This document shows, piece after piece, positions 51,495-63,143 of a DNA stretch of 64,000 nucleotides. The position numbers and the translations under genes are program-made. The stretch lies in NCBI RefSeq assembly GCF_000341285.1, contig NW_005178448.1, positions 103,003 to 167,002 on the forward strand, in the 5' to 3' direction. Each line of letters opens with the position of its first letter. Within the stretch, counting starts at the first letter, position 1. The DNA comes from Galdieria sulphuraria. Its lineage: Eukaryota; Rhodophyta; Bangiophyceae; Galdieriales; Galdieriaceae. The notes beneath the pieces are model-generated. The model was not told where the DNA came from. It made no database searches and worked only from the letters and a program-made list of their open reading frames with translations.

Positions 51495-52547
51495 ATGGCA
51501 GAGACTAAAGGAAATTCTTGTCCTGTACAACCAAGTTCCAATGAAGCAAACAAAGCAAACGAGGTTATTGAATGTCCTTTTGGTTTTGGTACAAGAGCAA
51601 CAAGTACTGAATGGGAAAAAGCTATAGCTCCTCTTTGCTGCCCACTTTGTCATGCTTTGCTCTATGAAACTCAGAGAGCAACACCTTGTGGACACTGTTA
51701 CTGCAAAACGTGTAGCTTTAAAGTAAAGGACTGCCTCCTTTGTGCTGCAGATATAGAGGAATTTGCGAATGCAGCTGATGTGGACTCAGACGTTGAATCT
51801 TTCATCCGAGCACATAGTCATAACATAGATTTGTTGCAAAGTGATCAAACTCCCAGTACTCAAACGTCTGAAAGTGAGACTGACGTGCTGCTGAAAAGGA
51901 CAACTTTTTTGCTCTATCAAGCTTTGAAAGCACAAAAGGGGGGTAACTCTGCTAGTGCCCTAAGCAGACTCCAGCAAGCTGAGTCGGAATTGATGCATAA
52001 GAAAGAACAGAGTTGTGTCAATCAGAGGTCCATTATTCTGGGCAAACTGAGCGATATACTGTACGTGTTCTCTTTATGGTACATTTGCACTGACTTGTGC
52101 GTTAGATGCAGTGAAAACGAACCTGGAAAAGCAGCCAAGTACATTGAACAAGCTTGTTTGCTGTTGGAGAACGACCTGTCAACAGGAGAACAGCTATATG
52201 AAAAGGAACTTTTAGGTGTTTTATCAACATCCCATGGAAAAGCTGGTGATATTTATGCTCTCCTTGAAAATGATGACCTCGCCATTAGTCATTATTCGAG
52301 AGCTGTTGCTTTGAAAGAACAGCTAATCGGCTTAGATGCTAATGCAGATACCTCCATGAGCTTACAAAAAGCCTTGTTATTGACGAAATTAGCAGAAATT
52401 CTCAACTTAGCAGCTAGAAAGCGTGCATATGATGCTCAAAGGGTGGTTGAATCCCTTGGACAATTAGATCATTCAACTCTTAGCGAGAGAGACCAGAACG
52501 TAGTAGAATATGTGAATAATTCAATTGCTTTCATTTTAGGCGAATGA
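51495..52547 (+). CDS. RING-finger/TPR protein like plant NCA1 (catalase chaperone)
   Basis: Arabidopsis NCA1 (NO CATALASE ACTIVITY 1) holds catalase in active form through a RING-like domain and TPR repeats. This protein has the same order: ECPFGFGTRAT, then LCCPLCHALLYETQRATPCGH, with CYCKTC and KDCLLCAADIEEF (about residues 47-95). Helical TPR-like repeats follow (LLYQALKAQKGGNSASALSRL, YIEQACLLLENDL, ISHYSRAVALKEQL, quoted in parts). The frame is open throughout, but 52061-52105 (45 bases, GTACGT...TTAG) looks like an in-frame intron coding for a hydrophobic insert (YVFSLWYICTDLCVR) unlike the rest. Spliced length 335 residues. Function is inferred from domain order. Confidence 0.75.
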   Translation: MAETKGNSCPVQPSSNEANKANEVIECPFGFGTRATSTEWEKAIAPLCCPLCHALLYETQRATPCGHCYCKTCSFKVKDCLLCAADIEEFANAADVDSDVESFIRAHSHNIDLLQSDQTPSTQTSESETDVLLKRTTFLLYQALKAQKGGNSASALSRLQQAESELMHKKEQSCVNQRSIILGKLSDILYVFSLWYICTDLCVRCSENEPGKAAKYIEQACLLLENDLSTGEQLYEKELLGVLSTSHGKAGDIYALLENDDLAISHYSRAVALKEQLIGLDANADTSMSLQKALLLTKLAEILNLAARKRAYDAQRVVESLGQLDHSTLSERDQNVVEYVNNSIAFILGE

Positions 52548-52630
52548 AATCCAAGTATTTTACATAAAGTGGTCCTTGAAGAAAAAATATTTTCTTTAAA
52601 TAGTTTAGAACCCCAGATATTTCCTAAGAA

Positions 52631-52703
52631 GGGCGCATAGCTCAGATGGTAGAGTGCTCGCTTAGCATGCGAGAGGTCACGGGATCGATACCCGTTGCGT
52701 CCA
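52631..52703 (+). tRNA. tRNA-Ala (anticodon AGC)
   Basis: A complete 73-base cloverleaf without intron. The acceptor stem GGGCGCA pairs with TGCGTCC, followed by discriminator A. The D arm contains TAGCTCAGATGG (A box). The anticodon stem CTCGC/GCGAG encloses TTAGCAT, anticodon AGC. The T arm has GATCGATACC (B box) inside pairing ACGGG/CCCGT. A run of five T follows the gene at once, a polymerase III terminator. No CCA is encoded, as in eukaryotes. Confidence 0.97.
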
Positions 52704-52997
52704 AATTTTTAAAATTTGCCTAGTTTCTCTGAATAATTTTGGTTGCAGTGCCTCGTGAAAAGCAGAGTTTATCAATCAATTTTATCAAAAGACATCTCTT
52801 AGTGTAGGACTTGGAATCATATGCAGAGAACACTAGGATAAATTGCAATAAACCTGTGTACTAGAAAAGACTAGAAAAAGTTGTAAAATCCTTCATTCAC
52901 CCAAAATTTTCTATTAAATGAAAAGTTTTTGGAGAACTATTTGTTACAAACTTGATTTTGGTAATAATGTAGCAAACGCTTGATCCTACAGTACGAG

Positions 52998-54289
<1,292 letters not shown>

Positions 54290-54425
54290 TCAATCCCAAA
54301 GCTAAGAGAGAGCCTTGACCTTTGGCACTGACGAGTTGAGAAATGAACACGTGTGTCAGTCGTGTAGACTACATTCACTAAAGACCTGAGCGCGCGTTTT
54401 CCTTTATCTTTCAAATTGTTTCACG

Positions 54426-55276
54426 ATGAGTTCGTCAACTTTGATCTTAGACGTCTCACACTCCAAACGACCTCTGGTCTTTAGAGAGATACGTTTTCAA
54501 CCAGAATGGACGTTAGAACATGTCAAGAAGAAACTCGAAGTCGTTACTGGAACTTTGCATTCTGACTTCTTAATAGAAGTATACGATGACAGATTCCAGA
54601 AAATTGGTGAAATGGTTGACGACCAACAGGCCACTCTAGGTTCCCTTCCTATCAGGAATGGATATCGTTTGCATATAGTCGATCACCGCGAAGAAGACTG
54701 GTCAGAAGACCGTATATGGAAAGAGGACGAAGGTCATATGGTTTCAAAATATCAAGTCCCAGAAGAAAACTATGCACAAAGAGAAGGTGAAAGGTGAACT
54801 TTCATTCATTTCTTGTGACTTACACAAAGCTTTTAGTCAGTGGGAGGAAGTTTCGTGAAGAGATGCTTCAAGCCAAAGCGTCATATTCAAACAATGACGT
54901 TGACATTCATGTAAGAATATTATGGAAATGTCATGCTTGAAAATTCTAATGGAATAGTAAAGATTGGAGATAGATGCCTCGTGGGTCCGGATAATCGCCT
55001 TGCAACTGTTCGATATATAGGAAAGCTTCCTGCAAGTGACGTAGCAACTGAGTTTGTCGGAGTCCAGTTTGATGATCCTGTAGGAAAGAATGATGGCAGG
55101 TAATCTTTCTCCGTGTATGAGTTTTTAGTTAAACTTACAACTCTTTCAAAAGTTTTCAAGGACATTATTACTTTCATTGCGAATCAGGATACGGAAGCTT
55201 TGTGCCGTATCATAGGATAACCAAGATGCAGACTATCCAACCAGAAGTAGGGAATCAGGCTCTAGAAGAATTGTAG
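54426..55276 (+). CDS. TBCB: Tubulin-folding cofactor B
   Basis: TBCB works with cofactor E on alpha-tubulin. Exons 54426-54786, 54837-54910, 54963-55099 and 55153-55276 give 231 residues, the usual size. The N-terminal ubiquitin-like domain covers about residues 5-85 (LILDVSHSKRPLVFREIRF, TLGSLPIRNGYRLHIVD). The middle is a charged linker. The C-terminal CAP-Gly domain reads IGDRCLVGPDNRLATVRYIG, EFVGVQFDDPVGKNDG (with the GKNDG signature) and SFQGHYYFHCESGYGSFVP. The protein ends EEL, near the family's acidic DE[IL] terminus. The upstream divergent gene is MDH, 169 bases away. Confidence 0.92.
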
Positions 55277-55342
55277 AACGTTGTCATTTTGTAAGGAAAA
55301 TATCGATATTTGGAAGAGTTTTTATTCTTTTGGTCAAATGCA

Positions 55343-56926
55343 ATGACTTGTTTATGGAGGGCAACGTTACAGGGGTTTGTGTCGACAAGTTTTTTGTGCA
55401 CAAGGTTCAACCCAAATAAACATGTATATTCCAAACTATATCAAAATTTCAAGAGAAAGCCTTCTTGTTTTGATAATATTCAGGACTATCTGACAACGAA
55501 ACAAAAGTCGTTCTGTTCAGTTATCCGTGGTGACGGAAGAGGAAATACCTTCAGTGGAAGCATTGAAGAAATTACTTTACAAAGAGAGCGAATGATTCGT
55601 AACGAGGCTATTGCAGCAGTTCCTCTAGTGTGTATAGAAGTAGATATCCACGGGAACATGACTTCGAAACAAGTCCAAAAAACAGAATTAGGTATTTTCC
55701 GCAACGATGTAGTGTGCTTTGCTCACAAGTGACAATAGCCTCTTTTCTGAAGCTGAACTTTCGTGATTTGCGTGTGGTTGACCCAAGTTTTAGAAATGAA
55801 TCTCCAGTATTCCTTGCCAGGAAGAACGTAGTGGTAGGAATTCCAAGATTTTTTTGCCCTGTTTTGTTAATAGGTTTTGGATACTTGAAGGTTGTACACT
55901 TCGAACATATTCGCGCAGTTATCCAGGCTACTTCTATACTCCTATTTGACCCACCCCATCCCTCGGTACAGAACTTCATACCTTCGTTGAGGACCAGAAT
56001 AAGAGATCGTTCGCATCCTCTTCCTTTTGAGTTTCGTTCGTTAGAAGCTATTCTGATCGATGTTTGTACGTCACTTGTAAGTAGGGAGGTATTATCTCTG
56101 CTCTTTACTAATATAGAATTGGAAGAGTCGACAATTGCGAACCTTAGTACCTGCTGTTGAGAATGTACTAGACACGCTAAGCTCCAATGACACAGGGTTT
56201 GTCATTATTCAATCTTGTGGAACATTCAAAGTTTTCATTTTTGTATAGAGCGGATACTGTGAGATCGTGTTTGGATAGACTGCTTCCGTTGCAGAACAGC
56301 TTAAATGAGTTTGAAGTGAAAATTCGTGAGGCACATACTGCACTCAATGATGTATTACGTAGCGATGAAGACATGTCTGAAATGTATTTAACTACCAAAT
56401 TGGAAACTGGTAGGACTTGCTGTTCCTCAAGGTCTTGGATATTAACGTTAGAATGAAGGACATCGTCGTAGAGTGGACCAGCATGAAGAAGTTGAAATGA
56501 TGTTTGAAACCTATTTGAAACAGGTATTTATCATCTTATGCTATGGCTTCATTTGAATGATATTTTCTATTAGATCGATTCTATGCTTAATGAAGTGGCT
56601 TCCACCATTCAAACTGTTCGTGTTACCGAAAATATCACTCAAATACGTTTGGATGCCATGAGGAATCGTATCTTACGCTTAGAAGTTTATCTTAATCTTG
56701 GCATGCTATCTTTGTCTACCGGTAAGTGGAGAGAAAATTTCATGTTGGTATGTAATTACCATGGACAGGTGCATTTTGCTCCGGTTTGTTTGGGATGAAT
56801 CTTACTTCTCATATGGAAGATCATCCTTATGCATTTTATCTTGTTAGCGCAAGTCTTTTAGGGTTCTCTGCGTTTGCTTTTTTGGTTGCAGTTGCTTGGA
56901 TTCGTTTGAAGAGAATATTTCAATAG
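55343..56926 (+). CDS. MRS2: Magnesium transporter MRS2 (CorA superfamily)
   Basis: A pentameric Mg2+ channel of the mitochondrial or plastid inner membrane. Several short exons. The N-terminus is a basic presequence. Then the typical blocks: IEVDIHGNMTSKQVQKTEL, FRDLRVVDPSF, ARKNVV joined to VHFEHIRAVIQATSILLFDP, PLPFEFRSLEAILIDVCTSL, RLLPLQNSLNEFEVKIREAH, LRSDEDMSEMYLTTKL and ITQIRLDAMRNRILRLEVYL. The pore motif GMN is present in LGMNLTSHME between two membrane helices (the second LLGFSAFAFLVAVAWI). The longer frame starts with TTG at 55310; ATG 55343 is used. An intron at about 55692-55739 must be removed to reach FRDLR; without it a stop follows FAHK. Confidence 0.88.
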
Positions 56927-57051
56927 GCGTAGTCTTATTTGGATTAGAATATTGGCCACGTTGGGAAACTGTGATTTTGGATGAAAGCCGTTTGACTTTT
57001 TTTTGGGGGGCCAAGTTAGTGACGGCCTTGGAAGTACACTTTTCTTTTGCT

Positions 57052-57878
57052 ATGCAGTTTTTAAGAAAATTGAACGTTAAAGTTTCAAGAAGCAAGACAC
57101 CACCCACACCTGCACCCACTATTGCTGATATCAGGGAACACATTGAACTACTTGAAAGAAAGCAGCAAGTATGGCAAAAAAAGGTGGACGCCGAACAACA
57201 AAAGGCAAAGACTCTTTTAATGAAAAAGGACAGAAGAGGTAGGAATGTAGTACTATTATTGGGAAGAAGACTAAGTGAGCATATCAGGTGCTCTTATGGC
57301 TTTGAAGCGAAAGAAGATTCTCGAGAAGGAAATAGCGAATACGGAAAATGTTCGATACAACTTGGAGCTACAGGTAGGAACTATTGACCCTTGGAAACAA
57401 CTCAAGTTTATCTTGGCTACAGGCTTTGACACTTGAAAATGCCAACGCGAGTGCACAAACTGTTGACGCTTTTCGCAAAGGAAACAAACAATTGAGGAAA
57501 GCCCACGAAAAGTTAAAGGTAGAAGAAGTTGACGACGTTATGGCAGATACCCAAGAACTAGTCGAAGAATCGAATATGATTTCGGAAGCTTTGGCACAAC
57601 CGCTTTCCGGGAATACTTATTTGGATGAAGATGAACTTGGAGCTGAATTAGATGAACTAGAAGGTGAAGCCTTAGACCGCTATATGCTTGAAACAGAAGA
57701 GAAAATTGGTCAAGAAGAGAGAACAACTGGAAACTTAAGGGTGCCTAGTGCAGTCAAAGGTAAAACTGTCAAGGAAACGGTTTCCAGTCGTGTTGAGGTA
57801 CCGAAAGAAGAAGAAGAAGAAGAAGTCAACGACGAAGAACGAGAACTTCGAGAGTTGGAAAGAAGTATGGCCATGTAG
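57052..57878 (+). CDS. CHMP4: ESCRT-III subunit CHMP4/SNF7
   Basis: The main filament-forming ESCRT-III protein for membrane scission. Exons 57052-57238, 57288-57373 and 57423-57878 give 242 residues. The basic N-terminal helix (MQFLRKLNVKVSRSK) is followed by TIADIREHIELLERKQQVWQ, ALMALKRKKILEKEI, and after the next splice NANASAQTVDAFRKGNKQL. The acidic C-terminal half holds VMADTQELVEESNMISEAL, EDELGAELDELE and the terminal MIM1-like NDEERELRELERSMAM. The frame extends upstream, but ATG 57052 gives the normal CHMP4 start. The MRS2 stop is 125 bases before. Confidence 0.92.
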
Positions 57879-57967
57879 TCGTTGACCGCAACTTCTTTGG
57901 ATGAGTTGTGTTATAACATTTATGCATGTATACAAATATATATCATATCTCTATCTATCTCTCCCTC

Positions 57968-57983
57968 TATATATATATATATA
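57968..57983. repeat. (TA)8 microsatellite beside CT/TATC-rich run
   Basis: Eight TA units preceded by a pyrimidine-rich tract with TATC copies (57945-57967), in the gap between CHMP4 and the WD40 gene. Confidence 0.85.
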
Positions 57984-58119
57984 CTCCAAGAGTTGAGGTC
58001 TTTTTTTGTGTCGAGAAAAACTTGCGAGATGGAAACATGAAGAAATAAAGATACCCTTTCATTATTTGATGTGTAGTAAATGATGTGTTTATATTGGTGG
58101 GAGAGTTTGTTCGGTTTGA

Positions 58120-59595
58120 ATGAGTGAAAGAGAGGAAGAGTTTGAAGAAGTCAACCGTTTCTATGCGTCTGAAGAAACTTTTTTTCCCGGTGATTGGTTG
58201 ACGTACGCAGAAACGTTAGAAGCACAGGAAGAGTTTGGAATTGATATAGACGACGGAAGTTCACTGGAAGAGTATGTTCCTCTCAGGTCTGCTGAACAAG
58301 CTACAGCAGGATTGGACAGTAATTGGGCAGGTTTGGAGTGGTTGGACCGTGAAGTTTGCGAGTTGCTAGAAGTGAAGGCTGAAGAAGCTGCTGTTGGGAG
58401 AGACGTTCAAGGAATCCCTTGGTATCAACTTCCATATTCAAGAGAGGATTTTCGTCGTTTCAGGCTACAACAGAATTTGTCGGAGAAGCTTACAAGGAAT
58501 GAAGTATTCGATGACCGCAGCAAAGCCACTTGTGACTTTTGCAACCCGTCTACTTCTTGTTTTTTTCGTTTCTTTCATTTCACCCGTAGAGTCCGCTGTT
58601 CAGTTTCTCACTATCAACTGAGACATTTGGTATGGGCGCCACATCCACACCTAGTTTATACACAACATGAAAGAACTGTCGCTCGTTGGGATGTTTTGAG
58701 AAGACAGAGGAAGAGTGTGTTGCACTACTCACAGCTTCAGGGAACTTTCATTGAAAGTGGCGCCATGAGTATGTGTGTAGGACAGAATATCCTCGTTCTC
58801 GGAGGCCGTTGTGGAGAATTAGCGTTGTTTGACTTGGCAAATAGAAAGATTCTAACGGAGTTCTATTCTTCAGAAGATGACAGTGCCATCGTGAACGCAC
58901 TTACTATTGTAGAAGATAGCAACAGTATGTCTGGCAAACTTTATTGTTGCAGTAATGACTGCTTTGTTCGATTTTATAACCTTTCTCGTTTGGAATTGGA
59001 GAGAAGGATCCAGTTTCCGTTTGCAGTTAATCATGCCAGTCTTCATCCCGATGGCAGTTTGCTTGTTGTTGGTGGTGATGATACGCGAGTTCTTCTCTAC
59101 GATCTTAGAGCCGATTGTGTAGCTCAGACGCTTTATGGACACAGTGATTATACATTTTCAACCTCATGGCATCCTGACGGTATTTTCGTCGCCACTGGTA
59201 ATCAAGATTTGACTTGCCGCATTTGGGATAGCCGAATGTCGGAGAAGGGACCTGTTCATACTCTTCCAGCAAGAATGGATGCTGTGCGTTCAGTTCAGTT
59301 TTCGCCAAATGGAAGATATTTCGCGATGGCTGAACATACTGACTTTGTTCATATTTATGACTTGAGTAAAAGAGTCTTTGAGGAACGTCAAGAAGTTGAT
59401 ATTTTTGGAGATATATCCGGAATGACATTTACAAAGGTAAGCGCATATCGGTTAAAGGACAACTTGACCGATTCCTGGCAGGACTGCGAAAGCATGTTTA
59501 TCGGTATTCGAGATAATGAATATGGAGGAATCATGGAGTTGGAAAGAGAGAAGTATGATATTCTGAACGTACTGAATAAACAAATAGGGCGATAA
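58120..59595 (+). CDS. WD40 protein of the SPAC2A9.03 type
   Basis: A conserved WD40 protein known in fungi and plants, function not defined. The N-terminal acidic part includes DVQGIPWYQLPYSREDFRRF, a block that resembles the family marker (D-x-Q-G-x-P-W, Y-S-R). Blades follow: HLVWAPHPHLVYTQHERTVARW, ILVLGGRCGELALFDL, FVRFYNLSRLELERRI, SLHPDGSLLVVGGDDTRVLL, SWHPDGIFVATGNQDLTCRIW and VQFSPNGRYFAMAEHTDFVH. The frame is open throughout, but 59437-59481 (45 bases, GTAAGC...GCAG) is probably an in-frame intron between TFTK and DCESMFIGI. Spliced length 476 residues. Upstream gap of 240 bases. Confidence 0.75.
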   Translation: MSEREEEFEEVNRFYASEETFFPGDWLTYAETLEAQEEFGIDIDDGSSLEEYVPLRSAEQATAGLDSNWAGLEWLDREVCELLEVKAEEAAVGRDVQGIPWYQLPYSREDFRRFRLQQNLSEKLTRNEVFDDRSKATCDFCNPSTSCFFRFFHFTRRVRCSVSHYQLRHLVWAPHPHLVYTQHERTVARWDVLRRQRKSVLHYSQLQGTFIESGAMSMCVGQNILVLGGRCGELALFDLANRKILTEFYSSEDDSAIVNALTIVEDSNSMSGKLYCCSNDCFVRFYNLSRLELERRIQFPFAVNHASLHPDGSLLVVGGDDTRVLLYDLRADCVAQTLYGHSDYTFSTSWHPDGIFVATGNQDLTCRIWDSRMSEKGPVHTLPARMDAVRSVQFSPNGRYFAMAEHTDFVHIYDLSKRVFEERQEVDIFGDISGMTFTKVSAYRLKDNLTDSWQDCESMFIGIRDNEYGGIMELEREKYDILNVLNKQIGR

Positions 59596-59749
59596 TGTGA
59601 AATGTCTCTAAATGGTAATATAAGTTTCGAACTTTATCAAACTACTTAAAGAAAGACTATTTCTATCAAAAATGTGCAGCGACAGAGAGATATTAAGTGA
59701 CTCAACTTGAACTTCCGTCTTCATGCTTTTGTTGTTAACGGGGTTCTTT

Positions 59750-60515
59750 CTAGCAACTTGGATTGAACGGCATATAATGACTTTTTGAGTCTTCCTCATT
59801 TCTACGTTCTTGCTGTGGTGCTTGTGTCATTTCCCTATCATCTTCAATGTTCTGAGACGCCCCTGATGGAAGACTTTGTGGTTGAGTTGATGCTTCAGAA
59901 GGATTCATCCACGGTGCAGCTACTAACTCTTCTTGTGATAATAGAAGAACCCTTTTATGACCAAATTGCAGAGAAAAGGACTCCATTTCGATAGAGATGA
60001 CATCTCGAAGGGTACTACATACAGTACACAAAACACTTGGTACGTCAGTAGAAGCACAATAGGCCAAGTGTAAACCGCAGCCGTGACAGACAAAATATTT
60101 TAAGCTAGGGCAATGTGTTATAGATGAACAGTTGGTACACTGAACTGCTGTAGCGCCTAAGGGAAATAACATGTTTTGATGACAACCCGAACAACGAGTT
60201 TGACCACCAATTGCCACAGTATCTATGGTTCGTTGAGCAGATGCATTGAAATACGACATAAAGCTTACATATGGGACGTAAACTCAAGACAGTTTTGCAA
60301 AGTGGGCACTGAACCAGAGCAGAACCAAGGGGAAAAGATAACAACTGTCCACAACTTGAGCACAACGCATGACCTTCTAACAACAGATCATTCCAGTTAG
60401 TATTGAAGTATGAAACGGAGCATTTTAGCAAGTCCGAAGATGTAAATAACAACTTACGATATATATCATATTCTATCGATGTGGGATAATATGGAGGATA
60501 CGTTCTCAGTTCCAT
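59750..60515 (-). CDS. LSD1-type zinc-finger protein (three zinc ribbons)
   Basis: Exons 60515-60458, 60376-60269 and 60222-59750 give 212 residues. It has three CxxC...CxxC ribbons: CSSCGQLLSFPLGSALVQCP with LC, CSGCHQNMLFPLGATAVQCT with NC, and CHGCGLHLAYCASTDVPSVL with CTVC. The first two match the plant LSD1/LOL consensus CxxCxxxLxxPxGAxxVxC, found in regulators of cell death and superoxide response that bind DNA or metacaspases. The C-terminal third is polar and unstructured. The intron at 60457-60377 is read through by an open frame, so splicing there is inferred from GTAAGT and TTAG ends. The first frame codon is GTG; ATG 60515 is used. Confidence 0.78.
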
Positions 60516-60753
60516 GTATAAGCATGCATGAGCCTTGTTCACCGGAGCTTACTCTAGCAGTTTGAGATTTTAATTTCAAAGGGCTTTGAAAGTTTTTTTA
60601 GTCAGTAGATAAGCGTTTTATACCAACTTGTTTACTCGTCCCACGCCAAGGAGAAATTATTCCATAAGCCGATCTAATTAGCAAGAGCAAAGCAAAGAGC
60701 TCAAAAGACTATTATCTGCAGTGAGTTACAGTTAAGGTTAGGTCGAATAGTAT

Positions 60754-61016
60754 ATGAGTGCTCCGACCCGTTTCGCCAATCGACGCTTATTACAGGAGCG
60801 ACAAGAATTGCTTCTCAATAGCTATAACGAGACGAGCAGGAAGATTGGTTTGGATAAAATGAGTGTTTCTCTTAGTAGTTTGCTTCGTTAAAATTAGAAA
60901 CTCCTCGGAATGTGCAGTGTTTCTTCTATTACACTTTACACAATACTTCCTACAAATTCAATGCTCAAGACAACGACCTTAGTGATCGAAGAATCGAGCT
61001 CAAACCACAGATTTGA
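60754..61016 (+). CDS. Possible small gene, unrecognised
   Basis: ATG 60754 opens MSAPTRFANRRLLQERQELL, continuing NSYNETSRKIGLDKM. Unspliced it stops at 60891 after 45 codons. If a 37-base GTGTTT...TTAG stretch is removed, it continues KTPRNVQCFFYYTLHNTSYK and on to ELKPQI with a stop at 61014-61016, a total of about 75 residues. The 5' part looks like real, helical, charged protein. The intron would be shorter than others here, so the model is weak. I know no family for it. Confidence 0.3.
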
Positions 61017-61210
61017 ATGGTTCTCCTGCGCTCCTCATCTCACACACTATCTATTGCTATTGATGGCATTGGTTCAACTGGCATCTCTGAAAGTATTTTT
61101 GAAGAAGCCTTTCGTTACATCAGATGTATGAGTTTATGTAAAATTTTCATTGCAGTATATTCAACCAAGATTAGGTGCTCTCTGATTTTCTCTTCGGTAG
61201 ATTCAAGCTT

Positions 61211-62449
61211 ATGAACTGTGCAGAGCTTGAAAACAGTTCGCTGAAGAATAAAGTAAGCTATTATGGAGTCTGTTAGTTGCGTTCTCTTACCTTCATAGAC
61301 GGCACTCGTGACAGGCTGTAATACTGGAATAGGCTATGCAACTTGTCTGAAATTAGCTAAAGCTCAAGCTCGAATCTTGATATGCTGTAGAACTATGCAA
61401 AAGTCAATAGCCACTGCAGATAGTTTGAGAAGGGAGTTGGGTATTCACGACAAGGTTGTAACGACTTGTATTTTGAAGTGACAGTTATATTTATTTACGT
61501 AGGGTCGCTTTTGTTGTTTCGAGGCAGATATGGAGAACTTGGACGCCGTCACAACTTTGGCTCAAGACATCATTCAGTTGAATGAGCAAATACACTTCGT
61601 TATATTGAATGCAGGCGTTATGCAAGCAGCAGTAAGAACCACTAAATTTCTGCCTGGTTAGTTCTTTATTCACAAGGTGTTTTAGAACAAGAAAATCACC
61701 AAAAACGGACTGGAGCTGCATTTCGCTGTAAATCATATGAGTCACTTTCTATTAACATATCTACTTATGCCTCAGTTAATACGAAGGTACGAATTTGTTC
61801 ACACGAATTTTGGAATCATCATCACTTAATAATATCAGTGCACCATGTCGCATTATTGTAGTCACTTCCAATGCTTATGAATACGGCAAACCAGAGCAGC
61901 TGGCCGATCATCGCTTTCAAAGCTTTCCTTACATAGCTGTCTCTGCATATGCCCAGAGTAAACTTGCAAACATATTGTTTGCTTATGAATTGAAGAAACG
62001 GTTCAAAGGTATTCCTTTGGGTTTTTCTATATTCATGCTAATTAGTTGTTTTCTGTATAGATAAAGGAATAGATGTGTTTGCTGTGCATCCCGGTGCAGT
62101 GTTATCAGATATTTATCGTGAAGAGTGGTTATTACATGCTCCATTAGTCGGATTCTTCACACAAAAAGTTTTATCTCGTATCATGAGGACTCCGCAGGAG
62201 GGAGGAAAAACAATTGCAGCTTTGCTTGGCGACGCTCTATTTTCTTCAAGTCTACGAGAAGGTTATTCCGATGCGTGTTTTTCCAACCTTTATTGGAAAG
62301 ACTGCAAACCACAACCAGTAAATAGCAACCTTGTCAACGATATTTCTGCTGAGTTTCTATGGCGACTTTCCATATCCATACTCAAAGACCTTGGAATTTT
62401 AAACGATGAGCGTCTCGAAATGGTAGAGCTTTGCGAAAAGACAAATTGA
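61211..62449 (+). CDS. Short-chain dehydrogenase/reductase (retinol dehydrogenase/WWOX-like)
   Basis: An NAD(P)-dependent oxidoreductase of the classical SDR type. Six exons (61211-61252, 61299-61454, 61503-61631, 61686-61786, 61839-62008, 62061-62449) join in phase to 328 residues. Landmarks: ALVTGCNTGIGYATCLKLA (cofactor loop TGxxxGIG), FEADMENLDAV, VILNAGVM (NAG), ELHFAVNHMSHFLLT, IIVVTSNAYEYG, SAYAQSKLANILFAYEL (catalytic Tyr and Lys) and VFAVHPGAVLSDI. The pattern is that of retinol dehydrogenase 11-14 and protochlorophyllide-reductase relatives, so the substrate is open. An upstream frame at 61017 (MVLLRSSSHTL) could supply an N-terminal extension through another splice, but I could not connect it cleanly. 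Confidence 0.85.
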
Positions 62450-62738
62450 TCGATCGGTTCGATTGAAATGCCCATAAGATAGAAACTCATCCATCTTCCA
62501 CGTTTACAATTTTCTATTTTTGGAAACTTTATAGACGATCCGTACTGATCATTGGTCGGGGAATCAGCACATTTGTTGGAACCAGCAAAGAATTATTCAC
62601 TGGCTTCCCAAGTGTCCCTTTGAAAATGAATCGCCGCGTTTAGAGCATCTCTAGAAAAATAGCGAAACGACACATTCACAATGTAAATAAGCAAACTTAC
62701 TCTTCATTCTTGTTATTGTTTGATTTTTTAATTGAATA

Positions 62739-63143
62739 ATGAAATTGGCTTTCGTGCTATTCGCTTTGGTATTCGCCGCTGCCTTTATAAATATTCAAGC
62801 AGTTCCTTTTGGAGAGGATGCATTTAGTTTCAGTGAGACTTCAGGAAATGCTTCTGCTTCCGGCAACGCTTCTGTTATTCCATCTTCAACAAAGATACCC
62901 AAACTACAAGTAACCAGTAGTGCTTCATCGAAGGACAATGGAAAGGCAGCACAGGTAGACTTTGCTGATTATTCAAAGGGATATCCTTCTCCATCTTTTA
63001 TGTATACATCAACATTCTCTCCTTATTCACAATTTCCTTCCTACCCATCCTATCCTTCCTATCCTTCGTTTAGTAATGGAGATCCTTCTTTCAATGGCTT
63101 TGATAATAATGCGGAGTTTGGAGGCTCAGAAATCTTCTTTTAA
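62739..63143 (+). CDS. Secreted Tyr/Pro/Ser-rich protein
   Basis: A 134-residue protein with a clean signal peptide (MKLAFVLFALVFAAAFINIQA, cleavage after Ala 21). The mature part is Ser/Ala-rich with two copies of NASxSGNAS-like sequence giving possible N-glycosylation sites, then a central charged stretch. It ends with a Tyr/Pro/Ser/Phe region containing SQFPSYPSYPSYPSF, a short tandem YPS repeat. No known domain. The composition suggests a cell-wall or extracellular protein, possibly cross-linked through tyrosines. Single exon; 289 bases upstream are free of genes. Lineage-restricted proteins of this kind are common and I assign no function. Confidence 0.6.
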   Translation: MKLAFVLFALVFAAAFINIQAVPFGEDAFSFSETSGNASASGNASVIPSSTKIPKLQVTSSASSKDNGKAAQVDFADYSKGYPSPSFMYTSTFSPYSQFPSYPSYPSYPSFSNGDPSFNGFDNNAEFGGSEIFF

